Shown one piece after another: positions 43,537 through 55,243 of a stretch of 64,000 nucleotides of DNA. Positions within the stretch are counted from its first letter, which is position 1; each line of letters begins with the position of its first letter. This stretch comes from Mesostigma viride (Eukaryota; Streptophyta; Mesostigmatophyceae; Mesostigmatales; Mesostigmataceae), in assembly GCA_009746045.1 (NCBI GenBank), contig RPFO01000156.1, positions 5,416,445 to 5,480,444 on the forward strand, read 5' to 3'. A program made the position numbers and the translations under genes. The notes beneath the pieces are model-generated. The model worked only from the letters and a program-made list of their open reading frames with translations, ran no database searches and was not told the origin of the DNA.

Positions 43537-44171
43537 CCTGGCAACTTTAGCAAGGATCGCGCTGTCGGCCATCTCGGCCACATCCCCAACAAGGGAGCCA
43601 CATTTTGCCAGCAGTCTAGGAATGTAGAAGGCCTGATCGGGAGGCTTCAGGCGGCTGAGGCAGCCCGGTAATTGGAAAAGAAGGAGCAAAAGGCAGTGCT
43701 CGGTGCCCGCGTTGCCAAGGCCCTTCTGCCTGCCGCTGCCCCGGGTGCTGGCCCTTGTGGCTCTGGCAAGGCAGTGCAGAAGACGATTCCACAGTGCTTT
43801 TCCAATGCGCAGCTCCAGGAAGTCCGCCTTGCCCAGGCCTCTTTCTTTTACGAGAATGGCATTCCGTTTCACGTCGCCGCCAGCGCCTCGTACAAGAACA
43901 TGATCGCGGCAGTGGCAAAGTATGGACCTGCCGCAGCAGTGAAGGTCAATTCTGGGTTCATTGCCAATGATTTTATTTCTTAGGGATTCGTGGCATGCAC
44001 TTGTTGTCATTGTGCAGCGAAGTTGCCATCTATAGTGCTATGACATCCTCTGCATCGAGGCTGCCAGAGCTCTGGGTGCATTATACCATTCAATCATGTA
44101 TTATGTTGTCAATAATACATTGTAATAAAAGAGACCGGTGTTAGATGGTCAATAGTTTGCGTGTCCACAAT

Positions 44172-45798
44172 AAGACCTAGAACATCGTGCAAATGGCACT
44201 TTAGGGCGGCGTAGCCCGGGCTCGCCTCATGAGCCGTCAGCAACAGTAACTTAATTGCTACTTAACTTAACGAACTAGAAATGGCCATACAAAACTGGCC
44301 AACTAATTCTAACTCATGGAACCGGTCCAGCCCAAGGCCCACCGTCCCGTAGTACCACTCACATAGCGGCGTTCATTCTCATCTGTTATAAAGAAACTAC
44401 GTTCAGAGAACACCGATTCTATTCCCACTATTACCAATCCACCAACATTTGATTAAAACAATAAGTGGGCAATTACAGAACCCATGAGTGAGCCTGCCAC
44501 GCTGCACCCATTTCATGATTGATTGTAGTTCTCGTTACCCAACCCCCCTTTCCTGGTGCTTTATCTCCAAAGCTCCGCCAACCACTTTCGCTCAGTGGCT
44601 CCCGAGGCTGCCCTGCCGCAACGGTCACGACCATTACAATCGCCGGCGGCTGTAGCGAGCCTCATGCACGATAACCCTTTGCAGGGCCCCCCCCAGCCTT
44701 CCACCCTCGGCCAGTAAAAGAGGGTGTTGAATGTGCACGCAAAGACAAGGAAGAAGACGCCTCGTTTAACGATCACGGACCTCCCTCAAAGGCCAGTGCC
44801 GCCCTAACGTGACGACAACTTGTAGGACGTCACCCGATGCCACCATATCTCGATTACTGTCAACGTTGTCACCTGGGGGAGTAACTTTCCATATTTCAGG
44901 TTTTAGTTGATGAGCAGGCTCTCATCACACACCCCAGCGGCCGATAAAGCGCAAGCGCAACTGGGCCGGCCAAAATATTTGGTCCTGCCCGGCCCAGGTC
45001 CGTCTGTTAAACTGGCCCCTTAAGTCTCGGTCTGAATCGAAATATTGCATAATTCCGGAATTCGTCCCCACCACATTCCCGAGACCTCACGCACCCATAA
45101 GAGCGGATGCTGGTAAATATTTTTCTACTTACGCGAGGGCCGACAGACTTGTCGTCCATCACAATGCCCACTAAAAGTAACCCGACCACCCTTCCTTCGG
45201 CAGTCAGCAGTCAGGAACTGCAACCCTGCTGCGACACTCCGCAGCAAAGCGGTAGGCACTGCAGCGTGGCACGGAAATCTTACTCATGGCTTCAGAGTTC
45301 CGTACAGGTGCCACGCGCAGGCAAACGCGAAGTATTTTATAGTCTCTCGTCGGCCAAGAACCCAGCTGCGGGGAGAAAACCGACGAGGGTAATTTCAATT
45401 TCTTTTTCACAGTCACGTGACTGTTCAAGCTATGTCAGTCACGCGCCATCTCTAATCGGCCACCGCCAGCCAAAAGGCTGACGCGATTAGGGCAGCATTA
45501 AATTTCTTGTAATCCGCCATACCCATACCCCATACATCCGATGACAAGAAAAAAAGACCTAGAACATCGTGCAAATGGCACTTTAGGGCGGCGTAGCCCG
45601 GGCTCGCCTCATGAGCCGTCAGCAACAGTAACTTAATTGCTACTTAACTTAACGAACTAGAAATGGCCATACAAAACTGGCCAACTAATTCTAACTCATG
45701 GAACCGGTCCAGCCCAAGGCCCACCGTCCCGTAGTACCACTCACATAGCGGCGTTCATTCTCATCTGTTATAAAGAAACTACGTTCAGAGAACACCGA
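44172..45798 (+). mobile_element. Element with 245-bp direct terminal repeats (TRIM-like)
   Basis: 44,172-44,416 and 45,554-45,798 are direct repeats that look identical by eye, each starting AAGACCTAGAACATC and ending GAGAACACCGA with a TATAAAG inside. The 1,137-bp interior has no gag or pol. A purine run (GACAAGAAAAAAAG) precedes the right repeat like a polypurine tract. The ends are not TG…CA and no target duplication is visible. Compared with the empty site in copy 1, five bases (TACAA) are missing. A 60-120-codon frame near 45,160-45,480 has no recognised domain. Confidence 0.7.
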
Positions 45799-46128
45799 AT
45801 GTACTTGAAGGATGTATTGCAATGTCGATCTAAGTGTGGCAGGTGGCAAGTCACTGCCATTATGCTCATTAATGAATAGCAGAGAGCATAGTACATAGTA
45901 ACATTTGTTGGATGCAGGGCCACACATCCTTAGAATACCCCGTACTTTAAGCCTTGGCCTCAATAATACCCCGTACTTTTTTAGCACAATTTCAAAAATA
46001 CCCCGTATGCCGTACTGCGTGTTTTTTCGCGTATTTTTTACCCCTCGCAAAAATACCTGTATTTTTACAGTACGCAAGGGTTTTACCGAGTACCCCGTAC
46101 TGCCGTACAGACCAACACGGGTGGTAGT

Positions 46129-46903
46129 AGTGCTTATTATGCGACTGGGCCCAGGTGGAGCTGCTCCAGTGCACGCAACGTATCCTGTGCAGGTAACTGG
46201 GTGCCACGCCTCGTCTGGTGCAGCCCTTCTGGGAGGGGCACATTATCCTAAACTGATCTGCCTCCGCTAATGTATTAACAGGGCGGCCCAAAGCCGTGTA
46301 TAGCTTAGCTAAGCCGCCCAGAGCCGACCGGTTTCATCCCGCCCAGCATATGTAGGCGGCTGCCAGAGTCCGGGAAAGCTCAGAACAGCTATAGCCGCAG
46401 CCGGGGCGCCCTCCCAGACCGCCTAACCCATCGTTGGGCGTTCAAGGACGCTAGACGTCCATGCACAGGGTAAGAAGTTAAAGATCCCGGCCCTGATTTC
46501 CTTCTTGCCCTTCCTGTTTTACCCGCGCGCGTAAAAACGGGGGGTTTGTTTTTTGTCGTAATCCGTTTTCATGTCTGTGAACGTTTGTGAGCGGGTTGTC
46601 CCAAAGACAGCCCTCGTCAGCCGTGGGTGGACCCCCAAAGGGCAACGCTGCCTACGGCTCGAGGGTAGTTACCGGCTGGCCGTTGCCTAACTGTGTTGCC
46701 GGTATAGCTGTACCTCAACGTTTGCGTACTGCTTGTGAATGTTCTGTTTCTGCCTCGTGTTTCTCTGCACGTCACCTGCACGTAGAGGTATCCTGGGTGG
46801 GCTTTCCTCCTTTCCTTTTCCTTCTTGCATGTCATGCTTGCTTTCCCATACTGCTTAGTACCTACTCTGTAGTTCATGGGAACCTCTCGCAGCAGACGTA
46901 ATA
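46129..46903. other. Unassigned segment right of hAT-like copy 2
   Basis: No secure gene. It probably belongs to the unidentified element that encodes the following short ORF. Confidence 0.3.
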
Positions 46904-47071
46904 ATGAAGGAGGATATAGACGTATTAATCAAGGAGGTAGATCCCAATACCGTATACTATGCAGTAGCACACGACGGGGCCACAGGCCAACCAGGCATTT
47001 TCTATAGTTGGGCTGCGTGTAGCAATCATATTAAGGATAAAGTCTTACACCCTGGCAGCGTCGTTAGCTAG
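46904..47071 (+). CDS. Short ORF resembling the RNase H1 hybrid-binding domain
   Basis: ATG 46,904, TAG 47,071, 55 residues. The stretch VYYAVAHDGATGQPGIFYSW followed by AACSNHIKD matches the pattern of the small RNA:DNA hybrid-binding domain found at the N-terminus of eukaryotic RNase H1 and in caulimovirus transactivator proteins (Y-A-V-x-x-G-x-x-P-G-I-Y-x-S-W-x-x-C). The usual distal KSF element is replaced by a stop, so it is a partial domain. In retroelements and host genes this domain normally precedes an RNase H, which is not seen here. Confidence 0.4.
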   Translation: MKEDIDVLIKEVDPNTVYYAVAHDGATGQPGIFYSWAACSNHIKDKVLHPGSVVS

Positions 47072-47790
47072 ATGGCAGGGATTTAAACCACCCTAACCTA
47101 ACCTCCGATAACCAGTGTAACGAACCCGTCCGGGTCGTGCGAAAGATCCTATTGTTAGGGTAGGTTATTACGGTTTTTCTCGGTTAACCGCGACCACTCT
47201 ATGGGACTGGGATTAACGGAACAGATGCGGCTTTTGCACTGTTATTATGGCTCACTGTGATTAATATAATTAATCTACGCAACATACATTTAGGATAGAG
47301 CGACCAAATGCAGTTGGTAAATGCCCCGGGCTCGGATAAGTGACAATACACTCACTTCATTCCGAACCAAGAGGACGAGACTCTCGTCCTCGGACCAATT
47401 TCACCTAGGTCTGCCACCAAGCTGGCAAGCGGCGCCGACCTGGCGCCGACCTTCCAGAGAATTCCGAAGCATGCAGTCCACACAAGATCCTCGGGTCGAC
47501 ATCGACCCTCGCCTACAGAATCCACGCATGAGTACAAGATCTCAAACAGCTGTAAAGTACGCAGCGCGGCCCGACTGCGGCGGCCCCTAGAAGATCTCAT
47601 ACATCAACCTAGGCCCAAAATAACTAGTCCGAATCGTACAACTGTCATAATTCCATACAAAAGTCCTGACCAAGGGACAATTCCCAAATTCCCCAATAGT
47701 CCCGAAATGAGTCCCAAAGTCCTACGGACTATGACAACAAACCAAAATCCATAATTTATTTCATTGTTGCGCCCGCTCTAAAGGCCGGGC
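47072..47790. other. Non-coding segment
   Basis: No gene or known repeat recognised. It ends near 47,790, where similarity to the ORF1 LINE family begins. Confidence 0.35.
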
Positions 47791-50638
47791 CCGCAACACT
47801 AGTGCTGGAGGAGCACGTGACCTGCATGGCCGTTGGCCGAGAAGCTGACCTCGCCTCGCTAAACACGACGCTCAACACGCGGTGGAGACCCGGGTCTCCA
47901 ATGTGAAAACCAAGGTCGTCCACAAGCTCCAACCTCAGTTCATGGCGCTGCACACCGCGGCGCAGGCATCTGAGACGCACACTGCACTTGTCTCTCGCCT
48001 AAACCACTGGTGGAGGGCAAGTGCGGCGTGCCCATGAAGAAGCTTCAAGCCATCACCACCTACACCGAGGCCCTGGCCTCACAGGTCCCAAAGATATATA
48101 GCGGAGCAGGTGGCCACCATCGATCACATCCCAGCCACCCCGGCAGGATGCTGGCGACCTCCCGCCCCGCCTCTAGCTCGTATATGCATGCGGACCTGCT
48201 GCGGACAGCGACCGCCTCAAGTGACGCCATCGATCGCTCACGAAACCCCAGGAGCTTGAAGACCTTCGCCAGCCGGCACAACAACGGGAGGCCATGTGAC
48301 CGCGACCGCGCCCGCCGCGACTGCCGGGTGGTGCTGCGTCGCTTCCCCAGAAGCCTGAGGTGAGACGTCAACCACCTTACCCTCATGGGCCTGGTATATA
48401 GGTGCATGAGGTAGAACTGCGTGGGTGCCACCGCCTTCCCCACTCACGGGACAAGGCGGCTAGCTCCCACCAGTCCTGCTCACCTTCCCGGTCTCCCGTG
48501 AGGACAAGCAGTGGTTCCTTCTCGTCGCAAGAGGTTGCACAACCTCACCTGGACGCTGGACGACGACCTGACCCCCGCTCAGCAGCAGCAGCGATGCGAC
48601 CAGTGTGGCCGGAATACCTCCGCCACGAGCAGGACCCCCAGAAGCCCAAGGTGTACTGGAGGGCCTGATGATCGACCACAAGATGTGGACGCCCCCAGCG
48701 GGCTAGAATAGCCTATACATAGCTTGTCTTCATTGGTTGTCACTGCCACCATGGCAGCCATGCCTAGAATGTTTGCCTAGCTGTGCCACCATTAATTAAT
48801 CAATTAAACTCGTGCTCCCGTTGGGGAGTCACGGAGCACCGGAGTGCTTCAGTAATCCCTGTATGTGCACAACAGGAAGAAAGGGCAGAGACCCCCTTTC
48901 TCCTTCATGCCAGAGGCATGCCACAGCTGCAATCGGACACGGTAGACGATGCGGCACTTAGTTCTGTGGGTGCAATACGTCCCATGTGAGCATATCATGA
49001 GTGTCTGATCAGAATATCATAACAAGGAGCGTGGGCAAGTAAACTGATCATAGCCAGGACGTAGCATGGCTGACAGTTACTACAAGGGCTAAGCTACAAG
49101 GCTATGGCTGCCGTTGTGTACCGTGGGTTAGCGGTGCACGTGACTACACGTGTAGGTATGGTGGCACAGCTAGGCAAACATTATAGGCATGGATGCCATG
49201 GCGGCAGTGACTACCAATGATTACAAGCTAGCTATAGGGCTATTCTATAGCCCGCTGGGGGCGTCGACACATATTGTGGTTGATCATCAGGTCCCCGCCC
49301 CTCCAGTACACCTTGGGCTTCTGGGGGTCCTGCTTGTGGCGGAGGAATTCCGGCCACAGGTCGCGTCGCTGCTGCTGCTGAGCGGGGGTCAGGTCGTCGT
49401 CCAGCGTCCAGGTGAGGTCGTGCAACTGCTTGCGACGAGAAAGGAACCGCCGCTTGTCCTCAGGGGAGGGGAAGGTTGAGCAGGACTGGTGGGGGAGCCG
49501 CCTTGTCCCGTGAGTGGGGAATTGAGGCGGTGGCACCGGCCGCGCAGTTCTACCTCACCTACCAGGCCCATGAGGGTAAGAAGCTGGTCCTTGAGCTCCG
49601 ACGTTGGCAAGGGTGGTTGACGTCTCACCTGGCTTAATTCTGGGGGAAGCGACGCAGCACCACTCGGCACTGGCGGCGCCGGGGCACGGTCGGTGGCCTC
49701 CCGTTGTTCAGCCTGGCGGTGGTCCTCGATCCATGCAGCTCCTGGAGTTCCGTGGCGATGGCGTCAGTGGTTGAGGTGGTCGCTGACCGCAGCAGGTCCG
49801 CATAGGAGAGCGGCGGGAGGTCGCCAGCATCCTGCCGGGGTGGCTGGGATGCGATGGTGGCTGTCTGTTCCGCTATCTTTGGGACCTATGTGGCCAGGGC
49901 CTCGGTGTGGGCGGTGCAATGGCTTCAAGCTTCTTCATGAGCACGCCGCACTTCCCCTCCACCTGGTTGAGGCGGGAGAGCAGTGCCGAGCATGCGCCTC
50001 AGATGCCTGCGCCGCGGTCTGCAGCGCCGTGAGCTGAGGTCAACTGAAGCTTGCCACTTGTGTGCGACCTTGGTTTTTACATTGGATACCTTGGCCTCGA
50101 TCCACCGTGTTGAGCGCTGCATGTGGTCATCAATGTCATCTTCTCGCGGCCAGGGGCCAGCTCACGTGCTCCTCCAGCACTGCTCGGATGTCATCCTTGC
50201 AGAGGGAGGGAGCCGGTGTGGCTGCGCTGAGGCCGGGCTGGGTTGCGGAGCCGAGCGTCGCTCGAGGTCACGTGTAGTTAGCTAATTGAAGAAGCTAAAG
50301 AGGACTGTGCCACCATACCTAGTCACGTGCACCGCTAACACACGGTACACAACCAGTCATAGCCCGAGCTTAGTCCTTGTACAGCCATGCTACGTCCTGC
50401 CGGCTATATGCTCAGTTTACTTGCCCACGCTCCTTGTTATGATATGCTCACATGGGACTTATTGCACCCACAGATCTTGTTGACGGATTGTTTACCGTGT
50501 CCGATTGCAGCTGTGGCATGCCTCTGGCATGAAGGAGAAAGGGGGTCTCTGCCCTTTCTTCCTGTTGTGCACACACATGCAGGGATCAAAAGCACTCTGG
50601 TGCTCCGTGACTCCCCAACGAGAGCACGAGTTTAATTA
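47791..50638 (+). mobile_element. ORF1-bearing LINE copy, plus strand, interrupted by a sibling
   Basis: Sequence 47,791-48,792 plus 50,317-50,638 forms one copy. It holds a decayed ORF1, whose last part (48,510-48,668) encodes the ORF1 C-terminal domain (LTWTLDDDLTPAQQQQR type), followed by ~430 bp of 3' sequence and a TTTAATTAAT tail at 50,629-50,638. The interruption is the minus-strand copy 48,793-50,304. ORF1 is broken by several indels. Confidence 0.7.
48793..50304 (-). mobile_element. ORF1-bearing LINE copy, minus strand, nested in its sibling
   Basis: Flanked by the 12-bp duplication CTGTGCCACCAT (48,781-48,792 and 50,305-50,316). Tail TTAATTAATCAATTAA at the left, hairpin at 48,815-48,828. 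The ORF1 C-terminus is readable at 49,240-49,536: RRKQLHDLTWTLDDDLTPAQ, then PKVYWRGGDLMI, the pattern of L1-type ORF1 proteins (nucleic-acid chaperones). Upstream ORF1 sequence to ~50,270 is broken. It carries no ORF2, so it depended on a partner for reverse transcription. Confidence 0.75.
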
Positions 50639-52100
50639 ATCTGCACCCATCCGCAGCGACAAGATCGACTGCATGGCCCAACTGGGAACCGCTGCATGCT
50701 CGAGCGTTCATGAACTGCATGCCGCGGTAGAGTATATTATTTGCGGGCTACCATCTTGAATGCAGCTACAGGTCTGCACTGCATGCGACGACCCTGATCG
50801 AGGACATCCGTCGGAGGTGAGTCTCGGGGGCAGCCTCAAGATTCACCTGCATGCACACCAGCCGACGGGCAGGCTCGGAATTCTCGCAGGCATTCTCTAC
50901 TTCCATGCACCAAGAGCGCCTCCCCCTGCATCCCGGACACCATCATCGATGGATCCGAGCTGTAGTGGAGGAGCAGCTGGCGCGGCTGGATTGAGCAGCA
51001 CTGAATAAAAGGTGCATGCACTGAATAAAAGTTAAATGGGCACTGTCAGTCAGAGCTCGCAGCCTTGACTGCGCCTGACGGCCTGGCCGCTCAATGTTCA
51101 CCATCACCGCCACTTCAGGTCAACAAAATTGAAGCCAAAGTCGCGTAGTATGCACACACTGGCAAGCTCCATGCAGCTACTAGTCCCCACTTTACTGCTG
51201 CACGCAAGAGCACTTGCCACCCATGCAGCCAGGTTTCTGAAGCCACTGCCACTTTGACCGCCTAGCTGCCTTATTATAACCAGCTAGGTGGACTGGAAGG
51301 CAAAGTTGACCAGGGCAGTTGCTACTATACCATTAGACCTGTCGAGGCCATGCATGGCCGGTATGCACGCAGCGGTCCCTGACGGACGGCGCCGAGCGAT
51401 CGAACGGCCACCATCGCCGCGCCCGGCGGCCCATGCATATGCAACCGGTGCCGGTCGGGCCAGCGATGACCCCTCGACTTGCAAGCGCGCATCCTCATAA
51501 TAGGCGGACCTGCTCAATTAGACCCAGGCAACCTCTATACCACCATGGTGCACCGGGCCACTATCAACATCAAGCTACAGCTATATAGGAGCTGGAAGAC
51601 ACGCGCCGCGACTGGCCATGCACTGACCGCGACCGCTGCCGCTGCATGCTGGGTCATCCTCAGGCGCTTCAACAGGCTATCGAGCCGCCCGGGGAGACCC
51701 CATGAAGACTCTCTTCTCGACGAGCTCAGTCCGGAACCAGCTATTGGCCCGCATGGATGGAGCTGCAAGCCGGTACGGCAAGCTGTGGACGCGGGCGCCT
51801 ATATACACTGCGAGGGCCGCCTGGCGCCTGCCCCATCCACGGCCCACGGGACAAGGCTGGGCCCCCACCAGTGTTCCTCACTGGCTTCAGCGACATCGCT
51901 GCCCAAGTTCGGTTCCTCAGTTAATGGCAGCAATCTAAGCTGGCGCGCACGTCCCCCTGGCTGGTGTTCGCTTAATTGACAAAGACCTGACACCCTAGCC
52001 ATGCAGCGCGCCCAGCAGTGCAGCAAAGGGGCCGCGACTCCAGTGGCCCGCCAACTTCATCCACCACAAGTCCAGCCCCGACAAGCCGCAAGTGAAACAG
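50639..52100 (+). mobile_element. Strongly decayed relic of the ORF1 LINE family
   Basis: Patches resemble the neighbouring ORF1 copies in the same order, for example CACGGGACAAGGCTGGGCCC near 51,846 against the ORF1 segment at 48,445. No continuous frame survives. Confidence 0.4.
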
Positions 52101-52584
52101 TTGGCAAGAGACCGGACTACTATCGTAGACTGGGGCTCAAAAATCAAGTTTGAATTTTCCCCAAGTCCATGTACATTTGGTGGACCCCGCTACATCAAAA
52201 TGGTGTTTTTTGGAAATAGTGGATATTGCTTCTATTGTAACTTATTATCATGTGGGAACATACAACCCCCCCACACACCCAAAACCCCCAACCCCGGCAC
52301 CCAAGGACCCAGCATGCCCCCTTTGCCCCCCCCCTCCCCCCCCCAAGCACCCACGCATTCATGCAGCCAGGCAGCCAGGCAGCCAGGCAGCCAGGCAGCC
52401 AGGCAGCCAGGCAGCCAGGCACCAAGGATTTCATCTATCATGCATCTATCTTTGATTACTATGTACAGTATCATGTGGGAACATATACATCCCCCCAAAG
52501 GACCCAGCACGCCCCAATATTGTCCCCCCCCCCCCCCCCCCCCCCCAAACACACAGGACCCGGGTAGTTTGTGTGGATATTGCA
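52101..52584. repeat. Simple repeats: CAGGCAGC octamer array and a C23 run
   Basis: An 8-bp unit (GCAGCCAG) is repeated about 8.5 times at 52,363-52,431, and a run of 23 C lies at 52,524-52,546. TATCATGTGGGAACATA recurs at 52,246 and 52,469. No gene. Confidence 0.85.
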
Positions 52585-54573
52585 TATATATTTTAAAAAT
52601 ATAATTACTTACAGCAGAGTGAAATCACTCAAACCAAAGCAAACGCCCAGCTATAAACCTATATATATATTAAAAATATAATTACTTACAGCAGAGTGAA
52701 ATCACTCAAACCAAAGCAAACGCCCAGCTATAAACCTATATACAGAGCCATGTCAAAGCTCTATACTACGATAAGACCAATGGAAACGCCTAACGGGAGG
52801 AACCTAATAGCCCTGCTGCACCGCAAAATCAGCCCGCGTACGGCGGAGCATGATGTCAGCCATGGCCCGAGTCAGCGCCACCGACAAGCGCTGACGCCAA
52901 TATGACGTCCAGGTCCGCGCCGACCATGGGGCCCGCTGGCCCTCCAGGTCCAGCCGGTCCTCCCGGAGCCGGCAACACTCCTTGAAGAAGGCGGAGGTCA
53001 GGGGCCCCATGGCCCCAAACTCCTCCAGGACAAAGGGCACCACACGATGGTGCCCGACGTCGCCGTAGGCCAGGAGCTTGGCCCGCTCCGCCCGGTCCGC
53101 CGTGTAACCTGCCGTGAGGGAGGCCCCAGCCACGTGGCTAAGAGCCAAGGGCCGCGCCACCGAAACGTCAATAAGCAGATGCCGGCCACCCCCCTCAAAG
53201 TCCAGCACCACGATGTCAGGCCGGTGGTTGGGGGAATAGAAGGCAGCGCCATCCGCATCCTCGGACCGGATGTTCGCGTGGGGGAAAACCGACCGAATCA
53301 TGGCGAGCACCACCGTCAGGAGGACAGTGTGCAAATACAAATACCAATTCTGATTCTGTTGGCCCCCCATGCAGGCAAGGTAGTGAGTCCCCGTGGGATC
53401 CAGCGGCTGCCCACAGCTACCACAAGGCCGCCCGGCCGGAACAAGAGGCTGCGGGGCAAATAGCTGGTGCCGGAGCGCCACCGAGTAGTGGCTGGGAGCC
53501 AAGGCGAATGGGGGGCCATGGGAAGAGCACGAAGGTACGCCGAGCCCACACTCCGCAAGGAAAGCGAGAACAGCCACGCACGTCCCTGGGCGTTGAGGTC
53601 CGCGAAAAGAGCAATCCAATCAGCCGTGTGCAGAATACCCGCGTAGGTTTTCTGGTGTTTATCGATGACGCGAGCAGGGAATGCGGCGGGAGATTGAACG
53701 GAGGCGACCGAGGGAGTGCCGCGAGGGAGGTGGCGCTGTACCGCCTGAGCGGCACGGACGGGAGAACAGGCCTGCTGGATCTCAGCATAGGCCTCCTGGA
53801 TGGCGGTGACGAAGGGCAAAGGGCTGCTGGGGTCCAGGAGGTCAGGCGCTGCCGTTGCCAAAAGGGGCAGGAGCCGGCAGCTTTCCGCCCACGACTGAGC
53901 GACGGAGCCCAAAAATGCTGCTGGGGCCAGCCGGGCGGCACGAGTCAGACCGCAGCCACCCATCCGTGCAGGCAGGGTGGCAATGCGAATAGCATGTGGC
54001 GGGAGGTCGGGGCCCGGGACCAGCTGCGCCAAGGCCGACTGGATGCGTTCGTCGTGGCCCTCGGCGGCCAGCCGGACCTGAGCCGGAAGAGCGCCCCGGA
54101 GCCAGTGAACGACGCGAGGGTGAGCGCAAAACCACAGAAGCAGACCCTTGGTCTGCGAATCATGAAGGCGCGCAATCAAGGGCAGTACCTCAGTGCGTGC
54201 CTCGAGGGCGGCCCGCAGAGCATCGATGACAAACGCGGGGTCGCCAACCGGAACGCCGAGGACATCTAACCCATGGAGGCGCTCGTCCCGGCCCAAGAGC
54301 TGGGGCGGAAAGCCGGAGCAATCACCTTGGGGCGAGTACACCGCGCACTTGGCCAGGGTCAACTGGAGGTTGATGTCGGCCACCGCGGTCTGCAGTGCCA
54401 GCAGAGCCGCGGTGGTGTCCGGCACAGGGCCCAGAAGGTAGATATCATCCAAGTAGGCCTGAATAGCGACTGCCGGGTGGGCAGCATGGACCGCTTGGAG
54501 GCAACCCTGGAGGGGGGCGGCAAAGTACAGGGGTCCCGGGGGGTCCCCTTGCTGGGTGCCCGACCGCGACAGC
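52585..54573 (-). mobile_element. GC-rich LINE copy B, 5'-truncated, with a duplicated 3' end
   Basis: Minus-strand copy truncated inside the RT just before motif B (GTQQGDPPGPL). It retains AYLDDIYLLG, the thumb and the endonuclease end. A one-base change in a G run near 53,509 breaks the frame, as in copy A. To its left a separate ~76-bp piece of the same 3' end (52,585-52,661) is attached in the same orientation, giving two successive 3' tails. Confidence 0.9.
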
Positions 54574-54583
54574 ATATATATTT

Positions 54584-55131
54584 ACCGGCGGGCTTCAAAG
54601 TGCCGGACGGCAGGCGGTACCACCATTCCGTGGCAGCTTGGCCCAGTTTGCTACCGGCTGGCACACGTTTTCAGTGAATTTTGGGCTCCAGATTTAAATG
54701 CAACGTGCGGTTTGAGGCAGGGGAAAACATGCGTGGACGATAGGAATTATAGCACCGGCGGGCTTCAAAGTGCCGGACGGCAGGCGGTACCACCATTCCG
54801 TGGCAGCTTGGCCCAGTTTGCTACCGGCTGGCACACGTTTTCAGTGAATTTTGGGCTCCAGATTTAAATGCAACGTGCGGTTTGAGGCAGGGGAAAACAT
54901 GCGTGGACGATAGGAATTATAGCACCGGCGGGCTTCAAAGTGCCGGACGGCAGGCGGTACCACCATTCCGTGGCAGCTTGGCCCAGTTTGCTACCGGCTG
55001 GCACACGTTTTCAGTGAATTTTGGGCTCCAGATTTAAATGCAACGTGCGGTTTGAGGCAGGGGAAAACATGCGTGGACGATAGGAATTATAGCACCGGCG
55101 GGCTTCAAAGTGCCGGACGGCAGGCGGTACC
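54584..55131 (+). repeat. 170-bp tandem 5' monomers of LINE copy C
   Basis: ACCGGCGGGCTTCAAAGTGC starts at 54,584, 54,754, 54,924 and 55,094, exactly 170 bases apart. The full units appear almost identical; the fourth is cut after about 38 bases where the leader begins. Confidence 0.95.
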
Positions 55132-55243
55132 GCGACCGCAGCGCGTTGGGGGGCTGCCGCCCCCCAAACCCCCCGCGTGGGGGCTCCGCCCCCCACACCC
55201 CCCGCCCCCCCCTCGGTGGCTGCCACGCCTGCCCTGATTGTTC

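Larger units (their letters stand above)
42031..43983 (+). pseudogene. Truncated hAT transposase with BED finger (copy 2), interrupted
   Basis: Coding parts 42,031-42,186 and 43,545-43,983. The nested hAT at 42,187-43,536 splits the BED finger between FGRPGN and FSKDRAVGH. The same frame break near GGTAGTCGG as in copy 1 is present. An extra TAA triplet at 43,668-43,670 creates an in-frame stop not seen in copy 1 (AAEAAR, stop, LEKKEQ). The final part 43,672-43,983 again ends GFIANDFIS. Confidence 0.8.
41585..46120 (+). mobile_element. hAT-like element, copy 2 (inverted relative to copy 1), with two nested insertions
   Basis: Ends CCGTGTTGGTTCGTACGG and, inverted, CCGTGTTGGTCTGTACGG. Flanked by the 8-bp duplication GTGGTAGT (41,577-41,584 and 46,121-46,128). 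Without its two insertions it measures ~1.55 kb, the same as copy 1. The two copies form an inverted pair 2.5 kb apart, but their different TSDs show independent insertion. Confidence 0.93.

Noticed and set aside
45122-45481. Frame inside the 245-bp-repeat element
   Set aside because: No gag, pol or other recognised motif; length is possible by chance in this composition.
37108-46120. The 37-46 kb inverted repeat as a single large palindrome or foldback element
   Set aside because: Each arm is a complete transposon with its own 8-bp TSD (CCTGACAT and GTGGTAGT), so these are two independent insertions.
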